DNA of 29,580 bases from Choristocarpus tenellus KU-1152 (lineage: Eukaryota > Phaeophyceae): positions 1 to 29,580 of the forward strand of contig CAXNAD020000105.1 of the NCBI GenBank assembly GCA_964200185.2, given 5' to 3'. The notes beneath the pieces are model-generated. The model was not told where the DNA came from. It saw only the letters and a program-made list of their open reading frames with translations, and did no database searches. The number at the start of each line of letters is the position of its first letter. The stretch's first letter is position 1. Position numbers and translations under genes: made by a program. Shown here one piece after another: positions 22,601 to 29,580 of this stretch.

Positions 22601-25600
22601 CCATTAAACCCACTTGTAACACTCATCTTAGAGCCAGAAATATATTGGAGATTATTTTTTGGTAGAAATCCCTGCTGGTACTATACTTTACCTTTGATTC
22701 TTATCTGAAATGCAAATCTCAACCTGAAGATTTTGTCAGATACTTCAAGTAGTGTAAAGAGTGTAAAGAATGTAAAGAGTGAAGTCATATGAGAGGGGGG
22801 TCGATTTTTTCCCTTTTCAAGTTTGGAGACCTTTCTGTGCATTGTGCACTTTTCACCTTGTAAATCCATGACATGCAGTTAATCTTAACCCTTTGAAGGG
22901 TGTGGTAGTAGAAGAAGATTACCTGTCAAAATATTTTGTGCCAAAAATGCCTTCCAGTGTAATAGTGATCAGTGATCAGAACACATGTACCACACACAAG
23001 GAAGTCAAAGGAGTCCTTGAAACTTGATGGCAGCCCCCTCTTAGAATATTTTCTCTCACAATCAATACCCTCATTGCAAGCAGAACACCAACCCCACAAA
23101 ATATTGCCTATGGCATGATGGAATATATCTGGTAGAGCATAAATGTATTCATTTGTTTGGGTTTTGGTAATTGGATTGGTAGGCTGTAGTATCAGATGCA
23201 GTATGTGCAAAAGGTGCCCCTGTAGATCGGTGCTTGAAGAGGTAGGAAAGTACTACAACAGAAATCATGGAGTTGTGTATGGTGTTCTGTTTAATGCTGT
23301 CAAATAGATGCCTGTTGATGTAATAAAATACAGTACTGATCACTCTTTCTTGCGCAACCCTAACCCTAACCCTAACTGTTCAAATTTCCTTCTACCTGCG
23401 AGAAGAAGAAGTGACTCTTGCTGAATCCAAACTTTGCACTGAGATGGAGGGGACCCTAAATAGCCAGATACTGCTGGAGGCTAGGAGAGCAAGGCTCACT
23501 GCTGAACTCAAGGTGAGGTTACCAGATACACAACCCCTATTACAGAGTTGTGCTTTGTTAAGAAGTCTTGGATAGAAACAGTACCTGTGACGCTTGTTGG
23601 TACAGCCCTTGCACTGACCTAGACTTGGTGAGCCTTAGAAGTGATCGTGAATGCTGCCCTCCAGAAGTTGCTTGTGATGAATTGCTACTCCTTCCACCCC
23701 TAACATTTCACGCAGTTAGGGTTACCATTGTGGGGTCGTTGGGTTAGGGTTAGGACTTCAATTGAAGAGTTTCTTGCTTTGGAGTGTCTTGATAATTTTT
23801 GGAGTCCCACATTTAGGTACTCTAGCACTGTGTGAGTCATTTACCATGAGAAAGGTTAGGGTTAGGGTTAGGGTTAGGGTTAGTAGATCATTTTTTGTTT
23901 TGATAATATCAGTCGTAAATTGTTGACATTATGATACTTGAAGGTGGCATGCTATAATTATCACTCACACCTTAACTTAGTTCATCGGGATGCATTTACC
24001 ATGGTTCCTTGCCTATCCGTATTCCTTGGATTTCAAGTCTTTAGGTTGCATGTAATGCTGTAGCTGTTTTGACACACTCCTGTGAATGGGAAGATCTTGC
24101 TTGGGCATGAAGCTTTTGCATGGATAATCTTATACTTCAAAGTATCTTAAAGTAATCAACGGATACATTTCTCAATTTGCCAGAGTGATATATTTCAGCT
24201 TCAGTTATTGGAAAATTTGTGTATGCCACACGCCAATTCCAGCTCGACCAGACAAAATCCCTACCAGTTGGTCTGGGCTTAGACGATAATAATGAATAGA
24301 GCATTGTTTTACTCAAGAAAGACAAGAATTATCGCAGCTGCATATTTTCCAGTTTAAAGTTCTAGGGTTAGGGTTTAGGGTTACCCTAAACCTAGAGGTC
24401 TATGCTGCAGGTACATGGTTTCTGAAGTTATGTCCTTAGAGACCCCCAATGGTGCACATCTCTTTTCTAAATTGCTCTCTGTTGTGTTTTTTCTGTTTGG
24501 TGTTGTTGCAGGCTATTTACCCCATCAAGTACCAGGGGCAACTTGGGGAATACACAATCCGTGGCCTAGAGCTTCCATCGGACCTTTACACAGTGGATGA
24601 TGAGAGGGTTTCCTCTGCCCTTGGATACTGTGCTCACCTCGTATGTATGCTGGCTAAATACCTGCAGGTTCCCCTTCGATACCAGCTCATCTACAATGCA
24701 TCCAGGTGAATTTTGAACGTCGTTGTGACAATCTGAACTTTGCATATTTGGTACTGGCTTTATTTGTCCTCTATGTTGTTATCTGTTGTCCTGGTGAGGC
24801 CGTGAAGAATCCGTGTCCTTGGCAGTACATGTACAGTGGGTAGTGTCCAGTTGTGTTGCTTTTCATTGGTTGGTACCTGAAACAAGAATCTTCTCCCTAA
24901 CCATGTTGAGATCAAAGAGCCAGCATGGTACATGAGAGGTATGGCACTACTAGACATATTTAGAGCAAAGTTTGAAGACATTTCCATACCTAACACACTA
25001 CCAAGTGTAACATTAGGGGCTGAACACTACATGGGCTATCTAGTTCTCTCAAATCCAGTTACATGCGGGTTCATGTGCTATCTATGTAGCAGTGGACTTA
25101 AAAACATAACTATTTCATACTACACGCACCTCTTTGTCCATGATGTTGAGGTGGACTAACATCTGTTCTTGTTTTGCGGGTTTGGTTCTAATTGGGAAAT
25201 GATGTGTAATACTGTTGATTATTTTGATTTGTCCAGGTGTAAGAATGTCCCTATTGAAGTTAATGTGCTGAGAATTCATCTCTTTTATGACAAATGTAGA
25301 CTTTTACAACATTATACTAGTGACAACCGGTACTGGCGTTTTTTTAGCAACAGATGAGAATGAGTATTTTAACTGGTTCATTTTACTACCAGATCCAGCT
25401 GAAGATGAAAGGTGTTTTAATTGTTGATGTGATGGAACATCCCTGATTTTTTGTGATACTGACATTTCTCGTCACTGAGAGGTCAACACAACATTTCATG
25501 TAACAACCCGAAATGAAGTATTAGTGATCAAGACTTGGTCAAACATGCACGATTATTTGCTGCTTTAGAGGAACCGAGTTAGAGGTGTGGGACTTTACAT

Positions 25601-26545
25601 GTTGGTGAATGGCCAGGTTCCAGAATTTTCCATGTAATCAAAGTTTGGGCAGCACCTATAAGGGCATGTAAACTGGTGGGAAAACAGGAATATATAGATA
25701 TCTCAGTATGTAGCAACTGTTGTGCTCCTATCATGTAGTACACCTTGCCTTTCACTTTATGGTTACAAATTGGCATGCTTACAATGTATGCATGTTTGGT
25801 GTTTATCCAGGCAAGCGGGTTGCCGTTCTTTTAAGAAACGTCCAAAGCGTCTAACTATATCTGATCAGAGAATATTATATTATCTAAGTACTGAGTTATG
25901 TTTTAATCAACGTGATTATTATGGTCAATTCAGTATCCCGTATGTCATTGACAAGTCAGTGATTGAGATCCATCATTGGAATAAGAGTAATCATACCACA
26001 TTAGTAGTCACTATACGCACCCAGTCTTCTTTAGTCAAGATTGAGACTAAAATAGGTGTGTGTGAGTTCCCATCTTCTCAGACAGTCAGTCAGAAGCAGC
26101 ACACGGGAGGGGGAAGGAAGAAGAGTTAAGAAGGTGCACAATATATTACAGACAAAATATATTACAGACCGTAAGAAGAAAAAAGGAAAATGGAGAAACA
26201 CTCTCAAACTGATTTTGGCACCAGGAAATTGATTACTTTTGAAAGATGCGCCTGTCCAAGTATTAATTAGTGTTCAACCAAAACCACACCCTTCTTGTTT
26301 TTTTTATGGGTGATGTTGGGTGTCACCTATTGATCAGGTCTGCTGTTCGGGATAACATCACAGGTGCAGGGGTTGCCTACCCTCTTTTTCGTAGAGGAGT
26401 AGAGAAGGAAAGATTTGACCGTGGTGTCCATCTTTTGGGAAAGGATGTGGAGCAAATGCTGGCAGCAAGGGGGGTGCCTGTGAAGAGGGGAGGGGGACAG
26501 TTGCTTAGAAATCTTGAGCGGCTCATAACTGCAGAGAGTGCATGA
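7870..26545 (+). CDS. UVRAG: UVRAG/Vps38-like subunit of the Vps34 PI3-kinase complex II
   Basis: Twelve exons join in phase with no stop: 7870-8280, 8334-8553, 9813-10103, 10993-11117, 18146-18307, 19297-19402, 21525-21573, 21667-21784, 21918-22071, 23403-23512, 24512-24705, 26338-26545. They total 2148 bp, or 715 residues plus TGA; human UVRAG is of similar size. The N-terminal part has LRSVSVRNISS (about residues 30-40), then a C2-like region to about residue 307 with SSHACPSTVNPTW and LPPLPPDCLFVDMGD. Residues about 330-582 are Glu/Lys/Arg/Leu-rich coiled coil. Residues 583-715 carry the diagnostic C-terminal domain: GEYTIRGLELPSDL, SSALGYCAHLVCMLAKYLQV, PLRYQLIYNASRSAVRD, then YPLFRRGVEKERFDRGVHLL and KDVEQMLAARG. 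The family acts with Vps34, Vps15 and Beclin 1/Vps30 to make PI3P on endosomes and autophagic membranes. Exons 1-3 and 10-12 are firm. Coiled-coil exons 7-9 are less certain, and an extra exon in the 7-kb intron 4 could have been missed. Human UVRAG also has a reported role in DNA break repair. Confidence 0.85.
8281..8333 (+). other. UVRAG intron 1, 53 bp
   Basis: This is the shortest intron of the gene, with donor GTATGT and acceptor TTGTTTGCAG. An alternative donor at 8258 (AG|GTAATA) would put exon 2 into a frame with an immediate stop, so the 8281 donor is preferred. Confidence 0.7.
8554..9812 (+). other. UVRAG intron 2, 1259 bp
   Basis: Donor GTAAGT, acceptor CCGATTTAG. It splits the C2-like region in phase 1. 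Its only notable content is a telomere-like C-strand tract at 9743-9768 (CTAACCCTAGCCCTAACCCTAACCCT, one unit altered). No coding segment was seen. Confidence 0.65.
9743..9768 (-). repeat. Interstitial telomeric repeat, C-strand
   Basis: About four CCCTAA units, one mutated to CCCTAG, in UVRAG intron 2. It is the first tract of the dense series that continues to 24.4 kb. Confidence 0.85.
10142..10254. repeat. Telomeric tract with adjoining tandem duplication
   Basis: Three and a half TTAGGG units (10173-10194) lead directly into two tandem copies of a unit of about 35 bp beginning TTAGAATTGTTACTAG (from about 10191 and 10224). A degenerate relative (TTAGAGTTACTTGTTG) lies just before the telomeric tract. 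The telomeric units and the local duplication therefore seem to have arisen together. Confidence 0.65.
10783..10868. repeat. TA dinucleotide run between direct repeats
   Basis: A (TA)n run at about 10815-10844 is flanked by two near-identical copies of a segment of about 28 bp beginning ATATATCATAGTTGTATAA (10783 and 10840). It lies in UVRAG intron 3. Confidence 0.7.
11112..11400 (+). repeat. Degenerate minisatellite spanning an exon-intron junction, with telomeric units
   Basis: Five diverged units of about 50-62 bp start at about 11112, 11162, 11216, 11267 and 11329. Each begins GAGGAG/GTGAGAAT-like sequence and contains ATGATCCATCT-like sequence. The first unit includes the end of UVRAG exon 4 and its GTGAGA donor. 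In units 4 and 5 the opening GAGGAG is replaced by GGTTAGGGTTAGGG. The array therefore duplicates a splice donor and carries two telomeric insertions. Confidence 0.6.
11573..11620 (+). repeat. 12-bp minisatellite, four perfect units
   Basis: Four tandem copies of ACAAATGGTCTT. A looser repeat of about 29 bp built on ACTGGTCCATGTCCACTAGG follows to about 11830. Confidence 0.9.
12284..12320 (+). repeat. 9-bp minisatellite
   Basis: Four tandem copies of AATTTAAAC (first slightly degenerate) within UVRAG intron 4. Confidence 0.85.
12513..12625. repeat. Inverted pair of telomeric tracts with local duplications
   Basis: A G-strand tract (12537-12552, GTTAGGGTTAGGG) and a C-strand tract (12600-12625, four CCCTAA units) face opposite ways about 50 bp apart. 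Upstream of the first, CCTTATTAAGG occurs twice (12513 and 12526). AGGTACCT occurs on both sides of it (12521 and 12551), consistent with duplication of the target during insertion. Confidence 0.7.
12694..12783. repeat. 18-bp minisatellite, five perfect units
   Basis: Five perfect copies of GCCATCAACCCCCATGAT. On the minus strand they could be read as a Met-Gly-Val-Asp-Gly-Ile repeat, but the frame is only incidental. It lies at the 3' edge of the reverse-strand relic. Confidence 0.95.
13000..13060. repeat. 11-12 bp minisatellite inside the coding relic
   Basis: Five variants of TTTACGCCATCT / TTTATGCCATCT in tandem. They separate two minus-strand coding segments (one ending near 13070, the next beginning near 12990) and so probably expanded inside the relic. 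Confidence 0.75.
15390..15424 (+). repeat. Interstitial telomeric repeat, G-strand
   Basis: Six TTAGGG units with one variant (TTGGGG). It lies within the span of the reverse-strand relic. Confidence 0.9.
15733..15801. repeat. Tandem duplication of about 36 bp
   Basis: Two adjacent copies of a segment containing AATCACAAAAATATAAAAAT and ending CTCTAAC or TTCTAAC. It lies between two coding segments of the minus-strand relic. Confidence 0.75.
16643..16672 (-). repeat. Interstitial telomeric repeat, C-strand
   Basis: Five uninterrupted CCCTAA units in UVRAG intron 4, outside the nested relic. Confidence 0.95.
17038..17070 (+). repeat. Interstitial telomeric repeat, G-strand
   Basis: About five units (TTAGGGATAGGG followed by three TTAGGG and TTAGGGG). 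A second small tract (GGTTAGGGGTTAGGG) follows at about 17114. Confidence 0.85.
17854..17898 (+). repeat. Telomeric insertion flanked by a 16-bp target duplication
   Basis: Left flank AGATGTCAAGAAGTCT (17854-17869), then TAGGGTTAGGGTT, then right flank AGATGTCAAAGAGTCT (17883-17898). The flanks match at 14 of 16 positions. The arrangement is that of a short telomeric filler between copies of a duplicated target. Confidence 0.85.
18026..18133 (+). repeat. 27-bp minisatellite of palindromic units next to a splice acceptor
   Basis: Four units at 18026, 18053, 18080 and 18107 built on CTGTACTGACATTGTACC plus AATGTACCT. Each contains the inverted repeat ACATTG-TAC-CAATGT. The array ends 12 bp before exon 5 of the UVRAG gene, so it occupies the branch-point region of intron 4. 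Confidence 0.9.
18308..19296 (+). other. UVRAG intron 5, 989 bp
   Basis: Donor GTAGGG, acceptor CTGGATAG. It includes a telomeric tract at 18415-18430 and a 7-bp triplet repeat (GACTATG, about 18449-18470). No other coding segment was seen. Confidence 0.55.
19601..19640 (-). repeat. Interstitial telomeric repeat, C-strand
   Basis: Six CCCTAA units with one slipped unit (CCCTAAA). This is one of the two longest tracts in the window. Confidence 0.95.
19888..19915 (+). repeat. Interstitial telomeric repeat, G-strand
   Basis: Four TTAGGG units, ending GGGTTTAACTAAC. Confidence 0.95.
21050..21099 (-). repeat. Telomeric insertion flanked by an 18-bp target duplication
   Basis: Left flank AGTCCATCATGATGAGAC (21050-21067), then CCCTAA units (21068-21081), then right flank AGTCCATCACGATGAGAC (21082-21099). 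The flanks match at 17 of 18 positions. This is the cleanest insertion footprint in the window. Confidence 0.9.
21227..21266 (+). repeat. Tandem 20-bp units containing telomeric repeats
   Basis: Two adjacent 20-bp copies, GGGTTAGGGTTACATATCAA and GGGTTAGGGTTACATATAAA. The telomeric core was duplicated together with non-telomeric sequence. Confidence 0.9.
21574..21666 (+). other. Probable 93-bp UVRAG intron containing a telomeric tract
   Basis: Donor GTGACA, acceptor TAATTGAG. A run of nine or more A and the tract GGGTTAGGGTTAGG (21645-21658) lie inside. Removing it joins two coiled-coil coding segments in phase; leaving it in would introduce stops. Splice consensus is weak, so the junctions are provisional. 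Confidence 0.45.
22545..22582 (+). repeat. Interstitial telomeric repeat, G-strand, with short inverted partner
   Basis: Five to six TTAGGG units ending GGTTTAGGG. It is preceded immediately by CTAACCC (22534-22541), making a small head-to-head arrangement, within UVRAG intron 9 (22072-23402). Confidence 0.9.
23356..23376 (-). repeat. Interstitial telomeric repeat just upstream of exon 10
   Basis: Three and a half CCCTAA units lie about 26 bp before the acceptor of UVRAG exon 10 (23402/23403). They form part of the pyrimidine-rich region ahead of the splice site. Confidence 0.9.
23854..23884 (+). repeat. Interstitial telomeric repeat, G-strand
   Basis: Five TTAGGG units in UVRAG intron 10 (23513-24511). 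Smaller tracts lie at about 23716 and 23740-23754. Confidence 0.95.
24362..24395. repeat. Head-to-head telomeric palindrome
   Basis: CTAGGGTTAGGGTTTAGGGT is followed directly by TACCCTAAACCTAG. The two orientations of the telomeric unit meet at GGGTTACCC, giving a potential hairpin. It is the last telomeric tract before a region of several kilobases that lacks them. Confidence 0.85.
24706..26337 (+). other. UVRAG intron 11, 1632 bp
   Basis: Donor GTGAAT, acceptor ATTGATCAG, phase 2. It splits the conserved NASRSAVRD motif of the C-terminal domain; the exact reconstitution of that motif confirms both splice sites. It has no telomeric tracts, unlike most earlier introns, but contains plus-strand coding-like segments (24877-26129). 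Confidence 0.8.
24877..26129 (+). pseudogene. Plus-strand coding-like segments inside the last UVRAG intron
   Basis: Three open segments have protein-like composition. The first, about 24892-25159, includes VEIKEPAWYMRGMALLDIFR and later HYMGYLVLSNPVTCGFMCYL. The second, about 25238-25357, follows a TTTGTCCAG acceptor-like site and includes VPIEVNVLRIHLFYDKC. The third, about 25809-26129, follows a TTTATCCAG site, includes KKRPKRLTISDQRILYYLST, and ends in GGGRKKS and a stop. They might be exons of a nested gene or parts of a decayed transposon. The RPKRLTISDQRIL stretch faintly recalls the helix-turn-helix linker of Tc1/mariner transposases, but no DDE residues were found. The splice phases I tried do not join all three cleanly. 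Confidence 0.35.
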
Positions 26546-26721
26546 TATTCCTTGGTTCAATGATACTGTATCTTTTGCAGGGTTGGTGTGTTTTGTGTTG
26601 GTAATTTTTTTTTTTTGTGATATTTCTGCTTGATGTTGAAAAGTATTTTGAAGAATGATAAGTGTTCTTGAAATATGTTTCGTTATTTTGCTGAGTGTTT
26701 GTTATAAGATACGAGTTGCAG
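26546..26721. other. UVRAG 3' flank
   Basis: No further coding sequence in the UVRAG frame. A TCTTTTGCAG acceptor-like string at about 26571 could indicate an intron in the 3' untranslated region. No canonical AATAAA was seen immediately after the stop. Confidence 0.35.
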
Positions 26722-27305
26722 ATCAGCAACCAATGTGAACGTAAGTACTGCTATTGATTTGGTCATGCTGTCAATGCTCAACGTTTTGCAGGCGACCATG
26801 TTGTGAGGTGTGATGAGGTGAATGAAGCTGATCGACTTTGTCCAGATGTGCCCATTCAGGGTAAAATACTTCATTTTGTTGTGGAGCGCTTTTGTATATT
26901 AACCCTCTCACTGAAAGTCTCTCTGATCCTGCTGTGTCCAGCTCTTGTTTATTCATGACCAGTTTGGTCGTAGGTTGTGCACTGTGCAATTGCCACTCAC
27001 CTCAACGTATTTGACACTCACTTGTTATTTGAATGCCAAACTCAACCATTATGGGATCAAACCCTACACCATCCATCTCCAATCGCGTAAGTGAGTGGGG
27101 TAATGCAACATTGGACCTTCATAGACCTTGTGCGTACGGTCATTTCGAAACCGTGGGCACTACGGTTTCTGATCATTGCCAAAAGAATATTGGTATTGTA
27201 GGTTGAGACTCTGGTCTTGTTATGACACCACTGAGAATCTTCTGTTTGCATCTCCTAATGATCAGCTCAAGGACCAAGCTGCTCGATGTATGAATGCCAC
27301 CTGTT
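26722..27305 (+). other. Coding-like segments between UVRAG and the reverse transcriptase
   Basis: Small exon-like pieces: 26722-26740 (before a GTAAGT donor), 26792-26860 (DHVVRCDEVNEADRLCPDV, after TTTTGCAG), about 26941-27087 (LLFIHDQFGRRLCTVQLPLT, ending before GTAAGT) and about 27187-27304 (ENLLFASPNDQLKDQAARCM). Some junctions match in phase (26740 to 26792; 27087 to about 27187) and one does not. They could be the 5' part of the adjacent retroelement or a separate small gene. The family is not recognised. Confidence 0.3.
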
Positions 27306-27381
27306 GAGGGTTGATACTATCTACAAGAGATTTGACCTAGCTTTTTTTGTCCAGAGACTAGAAATCGTACCAGAATAGTAG

Positions 27382-28507
27382 TTGACCATACAGAGCAATA
27401 CTTTCAAGATTTGTGTTGTGGTTAGTGTGCTGGCTAAACCTCACCACCCTAAATCTCCAAGCAGAACCATCATCAGTTGGATTCATGCTCCTTCCTACAC
27501 CCAGCCAACATGTCAAACTTGAGATGGTGCGCCGCTCACATATCCTCATCACAGCTGATGTTGTTGGTCTTTATCCCTCTCTCATAAATCACAATGTGTT
27601 TTATAGAGTAATATCTGCCACTCGCAGACACTTCCGCAAACTCTGGTCCCTTCCAATGTTCTTCCTTTTCTACCACATCCTACGCTTTGTTGTCAACAAC
27701 AGCTTTGTGAACTTTAACGGCGAGATGTTCAAACAAATAAAAGGATTAGCAATGGGCAGCCCAGCTGCCCCTGACATGGCAATCATTGCCCTGGTGGAAT
27801 CTGAAAAACTCTTTCTTTCAACCAGACCTAACATCTTTTTCCGAAGACATAGACGATATCTTCGCGATTTACGAGGGACCCATTGAGCAAGCCAAGGATG
27901 CTTTCAAAGATCTACATGCTGACCATGGTCTCAAAACCACAGCAGTACTCTCTCCCATATTGGTTCACTTTCTAGACATTGTCATCCACAAAGGGAAGCG
28001 ATTGATAGGCTCTAACCGTCTAGATATTAAAACTCATCAAAAAGTACTTGACAAGTACATGTACATACCTTTCAGGTCAAGCCACCCTATGCATTCGAAA
28101 CGAGGTTATATCACTGGTGAGCTCCTTAGATATGTATCAACCTGCTCTGATAAGGAATCCTACCCCGAAGTAAGAAACAAATTCTACTTCAAACTCAGAG
28201 CCAGAGGCTACCCACCTTGGTTCCTACTACTGCAGTGTTTCGAAAAAGTCAACTACTCCCAAAGAGCAGAAAGACTCAAACCAACAATACCCAGACAGGA
28301 CATTACCCCTGCAACCTTCGTGCTCTCGTACCACCCAATGTGGGATATCCCCTCCATCAAAAAAGGCTCACTAAGCACTTATGTGACCTCCCCCCTTTTG
28401 CAGAGGAAGAAGGAATTGTCGATAAAGAGAAGGGCATACTCCCCCTTATCTCCTTCAGACAGAATAGCTCGTTAGGTAAACAATTGATGCGCGCGAAACT
28501 ACCTTAA
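27382..28507 (+). pseudogene. Penelope-like reverse transcriptase, frameshifted
   Basis: Four overlapping frame pieces together give one reverse transcriptase domain. Piece 1 (27382-27519) has KPHHPKSPSRTIISWIHAPS, the motif before the fingers. Piece 2 (about 27515-27846) has TADVVGLYPSL with the first catalytic Asp at 27557, then VVNNSFVNFNGEMFKQIKG and LAMGSPAAP. Piece 3 (about 27846-28350) has IDDIF with the catalytic Asp pair at 27852-27857, HFLDIVIHKGK and the HPMHSKRGYITGELLRYVST thumb motif typical of Penelope-like elements. Piece 4 (to 28507) has the usual C-terminal ending SLGKQLMRAKLP before a stop. At least three frameshifts make it non-functional as read. No GIY-YIG endonuclease motif is visible after the domain, so it is either an endonuclease-lacking type or truncated. 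Confidence 0.75.
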
Positions 28508-28845
28508 CCAGTTATTGAACTTATCGCACCCTAGCTCCCAAGAGATAGACCTGCATCGAAAGGCCCTGTACAGTCCTTTGATGCTCCACTTACTACTTAG
28601 TTATGGAGCTAAGTATATGTGAATCCCGCCTTTTAATCAATTGATTTTATCCATAGATAATCAATGTGATTTACCGCTCCACAAGCTTTACAAAACCCAA
28701 TTATTTTTGTGGAGCAACCCCAACTGATGGTGCATGTTTCAGTTTTCCTGATACACACCATTTAGGTGAGGGAAACGCGTTTTAAACCACGTTGAAGTAT
28801 CTCAACGGCTTCTGCTAGTAGTGTGTAAATAGGTGTGGTAGCCAA
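28508..28845. other. No gene recognised
   Basis: AT-rich sequence downstream of the reverse transcriptase, possibly its 3' untranslated region. No direct repeat or telomeric tract marks a clear 3' end of the element. Confidence 0.4.
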
Positions 28846-28914
28846 GATTAAGTCTCATTGGATTTTGGCTCCCAAATGGACGTGGCTCTACCCTCTAAGA
28901 TATTTTGTCTCTTC
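28846..28914 (+). mobile_element. MITE-like element, partial copy E (right end only)
   Basis: TTGGATTTTGGCTCCCAAAT, then GGACGTGGCTCTACCCTCTA, then AGATATTTTGTCTC reproduces the right terminus of copies A and B. The hairpin and left end are absent, so this is a 5'-truncated or internally deleted copy about 26 kb from its relatives. Confidence 0.7.
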
Positions 28915-29580
28915 ATTCCTTGTCAGCCACTTTGAAGATCAAAGTTAGGTGCAGACATCATGACAGGGTTAGGAAATTTCATTGATGACAAAATCGTACA
29001 CTTCGAAGTACATAATAAAGAGGCATCAAGAACGTCATCCAAAACAGCACAACACATGCATACACCCAATTCTTATACCGATTCAAGTCCAAATACATGG
29101 GGATATTCCTACCCCCTTTCGACTCTCGAGCACTGTTCCTTCATAAAGAAGGAATTTTCTTCTCATGTTATTGTTCGTGGACCACTGGATCACATCTAGA
29201 TCTGAGACAAATCGCCACAGGAGGTGGGCTAAGTGCTTGGGACACAGGCGAGCACCATGTGAAGTACCCCATCATTCCACTCTGCTAGTGGCCCTTGATT
29301 ATCTCAGTCAGTGAGGATATAGCAATACAAAAAATGGAGAATGTCAAATATTCGTAGCCAAAGGGATGCACTTGCACTGCGACACCCCTTCATATCCCAA
29401 TCATACTAAAGAAAGAGTCCAAGATAGGAGTATTAGTACTACTGAGTTTTAAGGGCCGCTTTGCAATTGTGGTGGTACATGTTTTTGGAGCATGCATTGT
29501 GCAGGTAACCGCCTCTCAGCAAAATTGGGGATGGAGCATACTATGGAGGATGGGTTTGACCCAAAATGTTGCGCGGAGAG
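28915..29580. other. No gene recognised
   Basis: Open frames of 79 and 63 codons (28960-29199, 29097-29288) overlap in different frames and show no recognisable domain. One short GGGTTAGG lies at 28966. Confidence 0.4.

Noticed and set aside
22249-22708. Open frames containing VRVRVRVR or LGLGLGLGLG
   Set aside because: These are telomeric TTAGGG repeats read in two frames; the surroundings are intron.
9743-24395. Chromosome end or subtelomere
   Set aside because: The tracts are short, in both orientations and separated by unique sequence including conserved exons; no long terminal array is present.
29097-29288. 63-codon frame as an upstream part of another reverse transcriptase
   Set aside because: A faint resemblance only; no motif of the domain is present.

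Overview
The window reads as nuclear DNA of an intron-rich photosynthetic eukaryote that carries a red-lineage secondary plastid, most likely an ochrophyte stramenopile. The basis is as follows. One minus-strand gene encodes a tripartite targeting sequence: a signal peptide, then Phe at the predicted cleavage point (GDS|FYLAPR, like the ASAFAP motif), then a twin-arginine lumen-transfer domain. Genes are split by GT-AG introns of about 50 bp to 7 kb. No bacterial features were seen. The species cannot be named from the sequence. All gene models below were spliced by eye from reading frame, splice consensus and phase, with no transcript data.

Layout. 1-5.2 kb: intergenic DNA with a poly-C tract, a family of about 260-bp terminal-inverted-repeat elements (two nested inside a third), and a decayed reverse-strand coding relic at 4.3-5.0 kb. 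5.27-7.73 kb (minus): a five-exon gene for a thylakoid-lumen protein of about 258 residues, predominantly helical by eye. 7.73-7.87 kb: a short divergent promoter. 7.87-26.55 kb (plus): a twelve-exon gene of about 715 residues that I identify as the UVRAG/Vps38 subunit of the class III PI3-kinase (Vps34) complex. All eleven intron phases match and the full reading frame stays open. 26.7-28.5 kb: coding-like fragments, then a frameshifted reverse transcriptase of Penelope-like type. 28.5-29.6 kb: a partial copy of the inverted-repeat element and otherwise unassigned DNA.

The striking feature is the content of the UVRAG introns. From 9.7 to 24.4 kb I count roughly 35 short tracts of TTAGGG/CCCTAA in both orientations, from two units to more than six. 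Only a handful of isolated tracts lie outside. At least two are flanked by 16-18 bp direct duplications of the target, which is the footprint of telomeric DNA captured at staggered breaks. Others sit in minisatellites, in a head-to-head palindrome, or interrupt a coding relic. Two introns also hold other coding material: a long, decayed or spliced reverse-strand gene in the 7-kb intron 4, and a set of plus-strand coding segments in the last intron.

Functionally, the two host genes are unrelated (photosynthesis; autophagy and endosome traffic) and share only a promoter region. The mobile DNA consists of the inverted-repeat family, the Penelope-like relic and the telomeric insertions. A link between the last two is an inference.
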